This document shows positions 37,458-50,116 of a stretch of DNA of 64,000 bases, piece by piece; position 1 is the first letter of the stretch, and the number at the start of each line of letters is the position of its first letter. This DNA comes from Trametopsis cervina. Its lineage: Eukaryota > Basidiomycota > Agaricomycetes > Polyporales > Irpicaceae. Under the pieces are notes generated by a model, which saw only the letters and a program-made list of their open reading frames with translations, did no database searches and was not told the DNA's origin. A program made the position numbers and the translations under genes. The stretch covers positions 2,609,470 through 2,673,469 of the forward strand of contig MU278348.1 in assembly GCA_022385755.1 (NCBI GenBank). Reading direction: 5' to 3'.

Positions 37458-40400
37458 CTAATGGAGTGTCGAGCGAATGTGGTTCAGCGCAGAACCAGCG
37501 CGCAGCCACTTGAGCTGATCAGCAGACATCGTATGTTTGGTAAGAACCTCAAAGGTCTCTCCATTTCGCTTCGTGACCCGGACAGTGATAGTCGGATTAA
37601 CTTTGCCATTGAGCAAGTCAGCCAAGCCGATAGTCTCGACCGTATCGCCAGCCCCGATCTTAGCATAATCGGACTTATCGGCGAACCAAAGAGGCAGAAT
37701 GCCTTGTTTCTGAAGTAAATCAGTTTGAGCACCGGCTACTGTGAGACAAAGAAGAAGACGAACTTTGAGGTTAGTCTCGTGGATACGAGCGAACGAGCGA
37801 GCAATAATCAGTGCTCCACCTAGATAAACATGCGTCAGTTCGAGCATAGAACACGAACACCAGACATCAGTACCATAGAATCGTGGCTGCAAAGCAGCAT
37901 GCTCTCGGGCACTACCTTCACCGTAGTTATCATCAACTATGAGGGCCCATGGCTGATTTCGCGCTTTGAAACGCTTCGCCACTCCAGGAATGGTGTCTGT
38001 CTCTTCCTCGAGTGAGCTGTGGTCGTGATCAAATGCGACATTCACATCGCCGCCCTCATCGTTCGTTGCCTACATATCGAGTTCAGAGCGCAGAATTTTA
38101 CTTTGCCATGATTAGATAGTCACCGTGATCACTAGAATGCCAAGGTGAGTGTACGTTCGAGGAGTCACAAGGTAACATACATACAGAGGTTTTCTGAGAT
38201 GTTTGTCAGATGTCCCTTATATTTAAGCCAGGGTCCCTGAACGTGTCGCGCTATTCTGTAAGCCTTTGTGATTCGCGAGAAAGGGGGAAGCTTACCGCAG
38301 CGGAGATATGATCTGTCGTACACTTACCTCTGACTCGCATAAGGACCTTCAGGCTGGGCAGCTCAAGACCCCTAGGGTTATGTTCGCCAAAATGACTACC
38401 GAACGGCTCAAGAAGTTCCAGACGCTGTGAATCAGGTTTGATGACAATCTCTGTTTCTGGTTGTGGCTCAGGGGTAGGCTGGGGGTAGAATGTGGTACGT
38501 CCGGGCGTGAAGCCCTCTGAGGGCAGATCTTGCCCACGTGGAGGAGAGAACTTGAAGGTTCCACCGGAAGGAAGAGGGATAGAATCAATGGCCGGGTTGA
38601 AGGAAAGCTTGCCAGAAAACGCCATTGCGGTGACGATTGTAGGAGAAGCCAAGAAATTCTTTGTCAGTGCATTTCCGTCATTCCGTGACTTGAAGTTTCT
38701 GGAAGTAGATGAGACGCGTTTCGTGATATCTCAATATATCATACTCACCTGTTGAAGGATGTCAGAATGGCTACAAAAGAAAGAACATGAGACAAGAACT
38801 AGCAAGACGCGACCATCAACTTACCGTTATCCTCGCCTTTTTTGTCGTCTCGTTTCCACTATCACGAAATATTCGTTAATGTACCTTACAATGCAATGTG
38901 CCTACTTACCTGCCCGATACACGGCCCGCAAGCATTGGCCAAAACGACAGCACCGATGTCTTCAAGTACATTTGTGACGTTGTCGCGCTCCATCGTAGCA
39001 CGAATTTGCTCTGATCCGGGTGTGCACAGGAAAGGAACCTGGAAGATTTCTCTGAGCAACCTGTTCTGCCACAGCAAGCTAAATGTAATAAGCAACCTTG
39101 GTTTTCAGTCCTGCAGCCTTGGCTTGACGCGCCAGATCCGCAACGCTGGTCTGCACAGTGATCAGTACATGTCAGGTGGCACGACACAAGGAGTGGGGGG
39201 AAGCGCACCATGTCTTGATATGAGCTATTCGTACATGAACCGATCAAACCTGCTGATAGCTCGTCCTTCCAACCTTGTTCTTTCACGAATGATGCGAACT
39301 TAGATAGAGGGGTAGCCAAGTCCGGAGTGAATGGACCGTTGATGTTTGGTTCTATCGTCGACAGGTCCTGCGCATGTCATGTAAGGCCTATCAACAGGGG
39401 AATCAACGCGTAAAGGCTCACAATCTCGATCACTTCATCATACTGAGCACCTTCATCTGCAGCTAGGAAGCCCGTGGAAGCAGCTTCGTCGGCCGCGTGG
39501 GCGACAGGGGCACGGTTAGTAGCGTGCAGATACGCACGCATATTCGGGGTGTAAGGGAATGTCGAAGTAGTGGCCCCCACTTCTGCACCCATGTTCGCTA
39601 CAGTCGCAAGACCTGTTGCATAAAATGGGTGAGGCTCCACTAGCATGTATATTATTCATATCGTTATACCTGTGCATGACTGGCTGAAGACTCCAGGTCC
39701 AAAGTATTCCAATATACGACCAGTTCCTCCCTGAAATACTGGTGTTAATATCATCCTTGTTCTCAAGAAGCATTGCCACATACTCGGACAGTCAGCTTGC
39801 CGGCGAGGTGGAGAATCAGGTCCTTGGGTGTTGCCCATCCACTGAGCTCCCCTGTGAGATGAATGCCTGTATGATACAGAGTCAATAAGATGGAGTGCAT
39901 ATGTGATGCCCAAAACGGCCCTCACCAACGATCTGGGGTGCTTTCAGTTCCCATGGTGTACCAGTCAAAGCATCGACTGCATCCGCACCACCAACGCCAA
40001 TCGCTAACAAGCCCAGCCCTCCAGCATTGGGCGTGTGCGAATCTGAAGGAGTGAAATGTGAGTAACTTCGCTGGGTGCGTGTCACATGCACATACCTGTT
40101 CCAAGCCTGATGAAGGTTAATATTTCACGAGACTTATGCATGTGTATAACGAGCACTCACATGAGCATTCCGGGGGCAGCATAATTCTCAAGCACGATCT
40201 GGTGTATGATACCGGAGCCAGGCTTCCAAAATTCGATACCATACTTGTGTGCAGCACTTTCAAGGAAATCGAAGACCTCCTGGTTCGTCACAATGGATTT
40301 CTATCCAGACAATTTAACTAGATGAGCGGATGAAAGGGACAAGGCAGCACACCTGCAGGTCCGATTCCGCCCCTTCGACTGCCTGGATAAGATGATCACA

Positions 40401-40889
40401 ATGTATGCTGGCTGGTACGGCGCATTTCGACATCCCGGCACTCATGAATTGTAGCCTGAACAGCGGAATGAGCTCCGCCACATGTATGCTTAATGGAATC
40501 TCTTACAGGGCCATCCTAACATGGTAGCCATATCAGGGTCAACCAGCATCGTTCATTCCGTTCAAGACTCACTGTGCTGAAGCGTCTTGCATAGCTACAC
40601 GCTCAGGACTAAGCTGCAAATAAGTTGTCCCTCTGACAATATTGCCCTCCGTGAGTGTCTCCTCAGGTTTATAGACATGACTGTAGAGTATCTTCTCCGC
40701 CAAGGTCAAAGGTCGTTTACCCAGTATGCGACGGATAGTCTGCAACTTGCTCTGCAGCTGGGCATATGGAGGTGTGATTGATGTACAATCCTTTTCGGTG
40801 GGGGTCGCATGTGTTGCGAAAAGCCGAGTCGCAGGGGTGTGCACCCTGGGGGCCTTGACAGCACAGCGTCGGAGGGTAGCAGAGGACAT
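37458..40889 (-). CDS. Mitochondrial aconitate hydratase, Aco2/homocitrate-dehydratase type
   Basis: A 4Fe-4S hydro-lyase of about 780 residues. The start ([16 protein letters not shown]) is a mitochondrial presequence. [36 protein letters not shown] and [13 protein letters not shown] resemble yeast Aco2 more than Aco1; yeast Aco2 serves in lysine synthesis by dehydrating homocitrate. Cluster ligands are the Cys in [14 protein letters not shown]? no: the family ligands fall in [13 protein letters not shown] and in [11 protein letters not shown] (two Cys). The fourth-domain block [20 protein letters not shown] carries the catalytic Ser/Arg segment. About 15 exons are needed, including an 8 nt microexon at 38124-38131 that restores the frame inside [14 protein letters not shown]. 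The gene is intact. The Aco2 assignment is by similarity of pattern; a general TCA-cycle role cannot be excluded. Confidence 0.86.
38124..38131 (-). other. 8 nt microexon of the aconitase gene
   Basis: Without this exon (tgatcacg on the minus strand), the flanking exons join out of phase (phase 1 into phase 0). With it, the frame runs through NLLITATNDEGG, matching the aconitase family. It is flanked by gtatgt...tctag upstream and gtgact...gtag downstream. Confidence 0.7.
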
Positions 40890-41204
40890 GGCCGCTGTCC
40901 TGCGTCGGAGACAAACCGACGTCTTTCCAAAGTGTACAGACCCAGAGTCGAGTCAAAGCGTGGTTAGCATTTCAGAAACTCGGCATATCATTGGCTGCAG
41001 TCGGCCGCCAAAAGTTTTGACGAGGAACGCCCGTGACATGTCGCGATTGTGACGTGACTTGAAAGTCGCGTGATACCTAATCGTTCTCGCTGCACGTATC
41101 TCAGACAGTCATGACGGTCAACGGCAGAAGCAACAGCCCAAACTTTCACTGTCCATGTAGCGGCATGATATTACAGATGCTACCAAAGTCCGGGCACTCG
41201 CAAT
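40890..41204. other. Upstream region of the aconitase gene
   Basis: The 315 bp gap holds the aconitase promoter and the 3' end of GH3 copy 1. An inverted CCAAT (attgg at about 40991, in atcattggctgc) lies about 100 bp upstream of the aconitase ATG. Confidence 0.4.
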
Positions 41205-44200
41205 TCAGCTAACTACTATCTGTCCTTGCAGCCGGAGATCTCTGCTCGAAGCACCGACCTTTACACCGGTAGTACCCTTCGGAACGTCCCACTTCTGGCT
41301 CGTCACATTCCATATAGATAAATCGTATCTGGAGAGACCGAGTTCAACTACCTTCGATTGTCCTGCTTCCAGGTATACAGAGTCGAACCCCTTGAGAATT
41401 GACGGTGGTGAGTTCGCTGAGGCTGGAGGCGAAAGATACAGCTGAGGAACCTATATCACTTGTCACAGAAGGAAAAAAAGGTATTCTAGCTGAAGGATCA
41501 TACTTCGTGCCCGGGTAATGTGCCATTGTTCAGCAACGTGAAGCTAACCGTGATCACTTTCTCATGCAATCTGGCAAGCAGTGAGCGTCGAAACATCTGC
41601 TATAGTTCATTGGCAACTCACGCTGGGTCCAACGATCCACCAGAGGGATTCTCTCCTTCAACTGATCCATTAATAGAAAGCCCTGAATAAGTGAATGTGG
41701 TATAAGACAGCCCAAACCCAAACTCGAAGCGCGGGGATATGCCGGCCTGGAAAAGCGGTCAGTGATTCTCAAGGTCCGAGGCTCCATTGTCCTTACCGCA
41801 TCGAAATGCCGATAATCGATAAACAGCCCTTCAGAGTAAGGTATATGCAGCGTCGTGAGCGATAGGGTATAGTCAACTTGAGCAGGATAGTCGTTCGTCG
41901 ACTTTGCAAGTGTATACGGAAGCCGGCCACTAAAGGTAAATAAGAAGACGAATCCCATAACAAGCACGAGAGAGTTACCTAGGATTGTATGTTCCGTATA
42001 GAACGTCCACAAGAGAGTTGCCTAGAGAAGTTATCGATACAGGAGGACCCGGACATTCAGATAAAACTCACCTGCTTCTTGTCCAGGGAGACCACTCCAG
42101 ACCTATATGTGCGTTTCATCAAAAGGCATTCTTCATACTGAGTGTAGCATACTCACCAGACCCGTGACGTTCGGATGTTCAATCCATGCTTCCAAGATGA
42201 TCGGCCCTACGGTATTCACCACGACTATAGTGTTATTGTTCACGGCTGCCACTGCTTTCACCAGCGCGTCCTATAGGAAGCATGTACGGATTAGCATTCC
42301 GGAAGTTGCACAACGAGTATAAGTGGACACGTACGCCACCATGCCACGCTTGTAAATCATTTCGATCACCAATATTGAACTCGACAATATATCCATCCTC
42401 TCCACTATCAGCAGTAATGAAAACGAAAGCGACGTCTTTACCCCGGGCGGCCTTCGCTGCAGCCGTAAGGTCACTGTCGCTCAGGGACGACGAAACGTCA
42501 GTCCCATCAAGAGCTGATCTGTTCGTCAATGCATCGAGAGGCTGAGAGTTCGTCAGCGCGAGCGTGGGCAAACACGGATGAGCTACTGACTGTCACTAGG
42601 TAGGGGAAATTGGCTGTGCTGCAATATCAATGAGACCTTACGTTCCGGTGTACGATTATTCTTGGAGTATTCCACTTACCCGCTTCCCCAGCCCATAGCA
42701 AGGACGCCGCTATCACATGCTCTGTCAACACAACTGTTCGGACCATTGGGATTTGGCCCAGCTCCACTACCTAACGTATTCGGTTAGCAAGAACAATTGG
42801 CTTAGGGAGCATTACTTACCAATAACAGCAATGGACTTCGGTGCCTTCAACGGCAATGCGTTGCGCTTATTCTGTAGAAGAACAGTAGAGGCGGCTCCGA
42901 TCGTACGAATCAAGCTGGAGGTATCATAGATCTTAGTCGAAGCTCTGTGACCATGATACCAACTGTTTTACCTTGCGTGGTCTCCCTGTACGTTCACATG
43001 TTGGTTGATGGGATCGTTCGAGTTCTTCGAATTGAAATTGACCGGCGGGTATCCGTTGTCTTGTCCCAAGAGATACCTAGCGATGTAGCGCTGTGAGTTC
43101 TGTAGTCATGAAAGTAGTATAAGTCTTTCTCACCAAGATGCCAGAATACGTGTTGCCATGTTCTACATAAACCTGAGTATGAGATATTCCTGCAACACCC
43201 GCGATGGGAACGTACGTCTATCCGGGATTGTGAAACCTCTCCGAGATCCACAGCAATCTCCAGGGCAATGCCAAAAAAGCTGAAAGTGAGGAGCAAGGTA
43301 AGTGGCTTCCGAGTTGTATGTAGCAAAAGTACATGCCTTCCCACTCCTGGGATAATGTCTCCTGGCATCGTCATCTGCTCAGCCAAACACCCGTTAATAC
43401 GCTTTCATGATCGTCAGTAGAAAGTAATTACATCCAATCCATTGTTAGCAGCGTTGGCGGTCGAATGTGTGGCAAACCAGTCTATCTTACAATGAAACCT
43501 GAGCAGCTACACCTTTCATATCAGATCTGCGTACCTGACATGACATCTGCAGCGCATTGTCATTATACTTGAATACGTTGTGGCAAGTGTAGAAAGTGAG
43601 GTACTCACATCCCTGAAAACCGAGCTCAGTCTTGAGTAGACCATTCAATGTCTGATTGTTCTCACATGCGTAGCTATCGTTGACTACAGAAATTCAGCCC
43701 AGTGGGCGGGACCTTTTACTGCGTGAAGAACTCACTGAGATCTGAAAGCACAGTGAGTCTTGTAACGAACTGAAAGGAGTCAATAACATACTATAGCTGC
43801 ACATAACAGCGGCGACATTTGCTTGTACACTTCGCAAAAACTGTGATCGTGATCAATAAGTGCATTGGTTTGAAAACAGGCAGCATTTAAGCACTAACCG
43901 GATGAAGATATAATTCATGTTGCTTCATAGCTTCATCAGCCACGCCGAAAATGACTTAAAACTATGCTCGCACCGTTCTGGGATATTCTATGAGAAACAG
44001 CATGGAATCCATAGATAGACACTCTCACCGGTCATCTACATCCGACGATTCCATCGTACGTGAATGTTCTTGCTCACTGTTACGCGAAGTCAGACTTGAC
44101 CTGTCCTCGGATCAGATGTCCTAAAAACAGACTTATTGATGAAGTGCTTTGCCACAGCCTGAACGCCCTGAGATTGTATGCCTGTAATGGTTTCATAGAC

Positions 44201-45216
44201 ACCTTCCCCGGATAAGTAAGGGTCGGCACCGAACCTAATAAAAGAGACGTCAACTCGAAGCACATTATGTCACATATCGTAAACTCACCCTTCCCATGCT
44301 CGGCCTGATGCAGGTGCACGCATTAAATTCCTGCGGAGCGCTTGTGAGTGTACTGCGCCCAAACGTTACCAAGCTTACGAACATGTAAGGCCCGAGCTGC
44401 ACGTTTACACCTGGGAGCAGGCTGCTTTAGGGCAATTTCCATAACTGCGGTTAGGAAGCTACCTTTGCCTCGGAACTCTTGTCCCATTGCCACACCTTTC
44501 TGGTGAATCAAGGTCCTGTTGAATCTGCACTCGTCCGTCAGACATACGACGCGCAGAACCAAATGAGAGTGTACGTGCGTGGCGGCCGCATTGATACCTC
44601 TGTCGAGTGGCACAATAAGTACAGGACAGCGAGCTTCGTTTTACCATGTTACTTACGCAGGAAATGCCGAATTGCCATCAACATTGCGCACGCCTAAGGC
44701 ACTGTCTGAAATATTCTGTTGAAGATGTTACCAACCACGCTGCTTGTAACGACGTGCTCACCTTCCAAGCAGAGCCCCGGGAAGTTGATGGACGGTATGG
44801 GTGAGATGTTGCCTGTGCAGTTACCTGGTCGCCACTCAATACCTTGATGCCGAAATATCCTGCAACCCTACACACCGTTCAATGTGCCAATGCCTTGAAC
44901 ACGGGAGTGATCAGCGTTGGAGGCATAGAGTACTACGCTCGTTATTCCTTTACCGCACCTGTGGCCAAGCTGACTTTCTCTGCTAAAGTCAGATTCAAAA
45001 CCGCAGCCTTAGCCTAGTTGGTGGTTAACGCTACGTGCGTATACATCCCGGCACGATCTCATCGCTGACCTTCACGTAGGCGGCCTGCCACTCCAATGAA
45101 TTAACTGTCAATAACAGCATTAGCGGCTTCCTACGATTGGCTGGTCGTCACTGACCTTGAGCTATGCTACTCAAGGGCAAAATGAATAAAACTTGAGCGA
45201 GACTATACAACAACAT
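41205..45216 (-). CDS. GH3 beta-glucosidase, copy 1 (no cellulose-binding domain)
   Basis: A secreted beta-glucosidase that would release glucose from cellobiose with retention. The start [17 protein letters not shown] is a signal peptide. Many small exons were traced through conserved blocks: [92 protein letters not shown], and [19 protein letters not shown], whose Asp is the family nucleophile. Then come [20 protein letters not shown] and [14 protein letters not shown]. The C-terminal fibronectin-III-like domain runs from [10 protein letters not shown] to [15 protein letters not shown]. Two microexons (6 and 12 nt) are required. No lesion was found. It is a tandem paralogue of the gene at 45573-49694 but lacks its CBM1 and Ser linker. 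Confidence 0.87.
43535..43546 (-). other. 12 nt microexon of GH3 copy 1
   Basis: The exon atgtcatgtcag contributes to Tyr-Val-Met-Ser, and its last G starts the codon of the nucleophile Asp, which is completed 53 nt away. It is flanked by gctgcag and gtacgc. The equivalent exon exists in copy 2 at the same codons. Confidence 0.75.
43736..43741 (-). other. 6 nt microexon of GH3 copy 1
   Basis: The exon atctca lies between ctttcag and gtgagt. It is needed to build CSYNLIN from CSY..IN; without it both flanking codons break and one residue plus the frame context is lost. The same 6 nt exon, with different bases, is present in copy 2. Confidence 0.7.
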
Positions 45217-45572
45217 GCTGAGCGTTCACTGAGCGTAATCTGGGGAGGAGGGGAGAGTTGCATCGCAGACTGTCCCGGAGTTCTGACAATAATAAACCGT
45301 TGTCGAGATGGCACATGAGATACGGTACCGATCTATTTCGAAGCTGACGGCTGGTGTCATGCATGTCATGCATTGAGCGAAAACTGAAGAAACTTGACCG
45401 AGGTTGCCGTTATTGACATCGCCAGAAGCAAGGACGGAGGCCGATGTCACCGGTGTCACATGGTAAGCGCGCGAGATATAGTCACGTCAATGCGCACCAT
45501 TGGGCATCTAACTCGTAGGATACTGTACATGATTTTGAGGGAACCGCAGTAAGCAGCGGTGATATGGGACTA
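45217..45572. other. Spacer between the tandem GH3 genes
   Basis: 356 bp, holding the copy 1 promoter and the 3' end of copy 2. The sequence tgtcatgcatgtcatgcatt near 45355 is a short direct repeat of gtcatgca. No gene is present. Confidence 0.45.
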
Positions 45573-48500
45573 TCAGTTCGTGATAGAGCCCTTGAGGCGC
45601 AGGTCTCTGCTGCTAGCGCCGACTGAAATGCCTGTCACGCCGCTTGGGATAAGCCACTGCTGCGACACCACGTCCCAAATGGAGAAGTGATAGCGGGTGA
45701 GACTGAGCGAAACAGTCGTACTAGCCCCGGCTGCCAGGAAGACCGAATCGAAGCCCTTCAGGTTGTTCGGCGCACTCTTCGCAGTACTCGGCGGGGATAT
45801 ATACAGCTGAGGAATCTGTTCGTGATATTCATCAGTGTGTGAACGTGATGCTACCATTATGAGATGGAGCTCACTTCAGTACCAGCTACTGTGCCGGTAT
45901 TGGTAAGGGTGAACGTGACTGTGACTACTGGGGTATGCAACCTGGAAACAGCGGAATGCATGATGCACTGAAGCATCTATATAGAATTGAAGGTAACTGA
46001 CCATGGGTCTAAAGAAGATCCGGGTCCTTTGGGCTGACGGGTCCCTCCAGAGGTAGAACCGCTGATCTTTAGGTTCGAGTAGCTGAATGTTGTGTATGAC
46101 AGACCGAACCCAAACTCGAATCGCGGCGCAATGTTGGCCTTGGTCACGTCAGATCCAGCCGAACTTAAACCTTCGAGGGGAGCTCACCTGGTCAAAGTGC
46201 CTGTAGTCGATGAAGAGGCCTTCATTGTAGGGTATCGGTACTATGCCGGATCCGCTGGTGATGATCTGAGCGGCGTAGTCGTTGATCGACTTTCCAATGG
46301 TGAATGGTAGCTTCCCACTGGAATCGCAGACACGTTCAGGACGAGATGCGAAAGTGCGAAACGTCAATGGTCACCTCGGGTTATAGGCTCCATAGAGAAC
46401 ATCCACAAGAGAGTTACCGGCTTCCTGACCAGGCAGACCGCTCCATACCTTCACCGAATACGAGAATCAACATGGGATTGATAATAGTAAAGGGCTGTCG
46501 CACTCACAATCGCAGTAACATTCGGGTGGTTAACCCAAGCTTCCGTGTTGATGGGACCAACACTGTTCACAACCACGACGGTATTCTTGTTCGTTTTAGC
46601 TACTTGTGCAATAAGAGCGTCCTTGAGGGAAACATGTCATTTTTAGGATTCTAGAGGGGAATCATAAGGTACTCACTCCGCCATGCCAAGCGCTCAGGTC
46701 GTTACGGTCGCCAGCGTTGTTCTCAACTGTGAGATATCCCTCACTGTGCATTGCGTCATTACCTCTAAATCGCTAACGAGGATATGTGTACTCACCCGCT
46801 GTCGGCAGTGATGAACACAAATGCCACATCTTTACCGGCCGCAGCGTTGGCGGCTCCGTTGAGGTCTGTGTCGCTCAAGGACGAGGTGATGGTTGTTCCG
46901 TCCTGCTTCGCCCGGGCTGTGATAGCATCGACAGGCTATCAAGAAAAGAATTGGATTAGGGTAAGCGCCAAAGATCGAACGAGCATAAGAGCGAGGGGAG
47001 GAGGAGCTTACAGCAGTCAAGTAGGGGAAATCGGCGGTTCCACTTCCCCACCCAAGGGCAAGAACACCGCTGTCTCCAGCACGGTCGGTGAATCTGCATC
47101 ATCGCGTTCGTGAGAGCATCACGTGTTAAAAGAGCTTTTCTACGCACCCGTTGGGTCCTTGAGGGTTCGAGCCAGCGCCATTTCCAATGATACCAATCGA
47201 CTTCGGCTTCGCCAAAGGCAATGTGCCGTTCGTGTTCTTTAGGAGAACAGTGGATGCAGCACCGATAGTGCGAATCAGACTAGAGCGTATGTTGGTTGAG
47301 TAAATGTGAAATGCGAATATATGATTACGCGGGAAACGTACGTTGCGTGGTCAGCGCTAACGTCAATGTGCTTGCCTTGACTGGGGTTCCAGGAGTTGTA
47401 GTTAACAGCGGGGAATCCGGAGTCTTGTCCAAGAAGATACCATGCAGCAAGAATACGGGTCGCAAGATCCTACAAAGCTATCAGCTCTAATGTCATCAGA
47501 ATACGCGGGCGGTAACATACGGTGAGTCGCGCTTGAGAGACTTGGCCACTGTTGACTGCATTGACGAGGTTCTGGCCGAAATAGCTGTCGAGTTGAGATG
47601 AGATACTGAGTAATCCAAGCGTTTTGAATGGGACATACGTAGTACCAGACTCATAGGTCTCATCTCCCGGCATGGTCATCTACAACGATACACGTCTTGA
47701 GCAGCGGAGTGGGTATAAAATGAAATCAACTAACGTCAAGCCCAGCGTTCACAGCAGGAGCGCCAGAGTGAGTGGCCCACCAATCTGATGACGATGTAAG
47801 TACAAAATGTTAGAAAATCCTGACAGAATACATACCAGACATAACGTCTATAATGCCCATGATTAATGACTATTCATACTTGGCACAGCGTGAAAGGGAC
47901 GTACATCCTTGGAATCCGAGCTCGCCCTTCAAGAGTCCATTAAGGGTCTTGTCATTCTCGCATGCATACGAACCGTTGACTAGCGAGCCAGTCATTCTGT
48001 CAGTTCTACCCCAACTTGTCGCAGAGAGAGTATCTCACTTTGGTCTAGGATAAGGTTAGATCAAGACATTGGGAGTTGCAGATGATTGCACTCACTATAG
48101 CTGCACATTACTGTGGCAACGTTGGCTTGCACGCTACGGAGGAACTACGCAGGAATAAGCAGGAGTGTTTTATCAGCAGAGGACATACTTACGGGATGCA
48201 GGTAGAGTTCGTGTTGCTGTGAACGTGAGAGATGAGATAGTGCTAAGTAGTGCTACTACGTGTCGCTTACCGTGCTGTGGTAATGGTAAGCATATGCAGC
48301 AGTTCAATTGAGACTTTATGACTTACCGATCGTCAACAATGGAAGAGCTAGAATCTCTGAAATGCTCTTGCTCACTGAAACCATAAATATTAGCGTCAAC
48401 GTCAGATACCAAACCCCTTCGGTACGCACTTATTGATGTAATGTTTTGCGCAAGCTTGTGCGCCAGAAGACTGAATTCCTGTAACAGTTTCAAAAGCCAG

Positions 48501-49694
48501 TTCTCCGGAGAGGAATGGGTCTCCTCCTCCTCTACACGTAGCGTATAAGCATCATGGAAGCCCACTAGTTAGAGGCTTCTCACCCTTCCCAGTTACGTCC
48601 GGCAGCGGGCGCTCGCATCAGGTTCATCATCGGCCCCAAAGCGACGTGTGCTGTGGAATAGTGCGATGAGGCTGAGTGACATCCCGTGCACAAGATCAAG
48701 AAACGCACCTCCTTTCCCTTTGAATTCTGCACCCAACGCAGCACCGCGTTGGCGCATGAGCGTACGATTCCACCTAATTCAGATATCAATACATCGTGAA
48801 CTTCTCAGCGCCGCATATTCGCTTACGTGGCAGCAACGTTGATTTCCCTGTGACATTGTGTCAGCCATGGTCGTATAGTAGACTCAAATGTCACTCACGG
48901 AGGGAAAACCGAAACTTTGTCAGCATATCGAACACCGACGGGTCCGTCTACAGCAGTCTTCGATTAGGAAGCACGTCGAGACCCTCTAAGTTATGCATAC
49001 CTTGAAGACAGAGACCAGTGAAACCGGGAATGGAGGAAATGGCGGGAATATTGCCTACACATGGGCCTTTCTGCCACTGGACACCTGCGATCTCGTCAGG
49101 GCGCGAACCTGTAGTGAACTGCTTAGATAAGTGCTTACCAGTTCCGAGGTTGACTTTATCGGCGACTGACAGGTTAGCTACAGCGGCTTTTGCCTATTGG
49201 GTGTGTCAATAACGGCACTGTATGTGAACGTCGGCAATATCCCCACCTTCGCATAAGCAGCAGCCCATTCTGGGGAAATATTAGATGCAGTTTGACTTGA
49301 TGCGGGGGCACTGGAGGATGAAGAACTGGAACTCGGAGCGCTTGAAGAGCTCGAAGAGCTCGAAGGACCCGAAGGCGTAGAACTACTTTTCGAGGTGCTG
49401 ACGCTTGAGCTGCTTGAGCTACTTGAGCTACTTTTTGACGTGCTCGAGCTACTCGATGCGGATGTCGCTCCTTGCAGACACTGATAATAGTCTAGGCCGT
49501 GCTCATTAATAACGCCTCGCTCGTCTATACTGATGCTTACAATCATTGAGCTTCGTGCACGTCCACCCACTAACACATGTTGTAGCTCCGGTCCATCCTA
49601 TACCACCGCATTGCTGGTATTGTCCCGCTTGAGCGGCTACAAGAGCGATCAAGCTCGTTATGACCTGAAGGTAAAGAAATGATTTAGCAACCAT
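45573..49694 (-). CDS. CBM1-bearing extracellular GH3 beta-glucosidase, copy 2
   Basis: A modular secreted beta-glucosidase. The start [20 protein letters not shown] is a signal peptide. An N-terminal CBM1 follows with its four Cys: [16 protein letters not shown], then CVSGWTC and YYYQCLQG, the latter joined across an intron. A Ser/Thr linker of about 60 residues comes next. The GH3 part includes [49 protein letters not shown] with the nucleophile Asp, and a fibronectin-III-like C-terminal domain from [18 protein letters not shown] to [17 protein letters not shown]1 anchors the enzyme to cellulose, which suits growth on plant cell walls. Microexons of 6 nt (48039-48044) and 12 nt (47836-47847) are conserved with copy 1. 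No lesion was found. Confidence 0.9.
47836..47847 (-). other. 12 nt microexon of GH3 copy 2
   Basis: The exon acgttatgtctg lies between an attatag acceptor and a gtatgt donor. It encodes most of Tyr-Val-Met-Ser and the first base of the nucleophile Asp codon, exactly as in copy 1. Confidence 0.75.
48039..48044 (-). other. 6 nt microexon of GH3 copy 2
   Basis: The exon accaaa lies between tatcctag and gtgaga. Its bases complete Asn, give Gln and start Ile in [14 protein letters not shown], the canonical family motif. Confidence 0.75.
49310..49465 (-). repeat. Low-complexity Ser/Thr linker-coding tract of GH3 copy 2
   Basis: Short imperfect copies of agctcgaag/agctact alternate here and encode long Ser runs broken by Lys, Thr and Pro. 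This is the O-glycosylated linker between CBM1 and the catalytic domain. Such tracts are prone to length change by slippage. Confidence 0.75.
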
Positions 49695-50116
49695 GTTGCC
49701 CGTATTTCTCGCGGAACCGTTCGAGCAGATCAACGCCTCGACTGCTATTCCGCGCTCGTGTCTTATATCTCTCGCAAGTCCATCCGAGCAGGTCACAAGG
49801 GCTATATACTGATGGTGCACCTTGGCGAACCGTCAAACCCTACTGTGTGCACAATGCTTGTGGCGGAGAAGGCGCGGAAAAACAGCGGCGCGACGCATCG
49901 CTGGCTAGCGGGCCAGTAGCGTGATCATAGCGCGTCGCTGAAGAGTCGGTTGGCATGGAAGTCGTGATAACACTTCACGCTTGCATGAGAGGTGAAATTA
50001 GCGATGTTGAGGCGAGGATATCGCCCACGTGTACGATAGTGATTCTAAGTCCTAGCAAAGTCCCGCTTGTATCAGCCAAGAATTATATGTGATGTCAACG
50101 GATGTCCACGTAGATG
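49695..50116. other. Upstream region of GH3 copy 2
   Basis: 422 bp holding the copy 2 promoter and the 3' end of the oxysterol-binding protein gene. The sequence gggctatatactgatgg near 49800 contains a TATA-like ctatata about 110 bp before the GH3 start on the minus strand. Otherwise nothing is seen. Confidence 0.4.
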
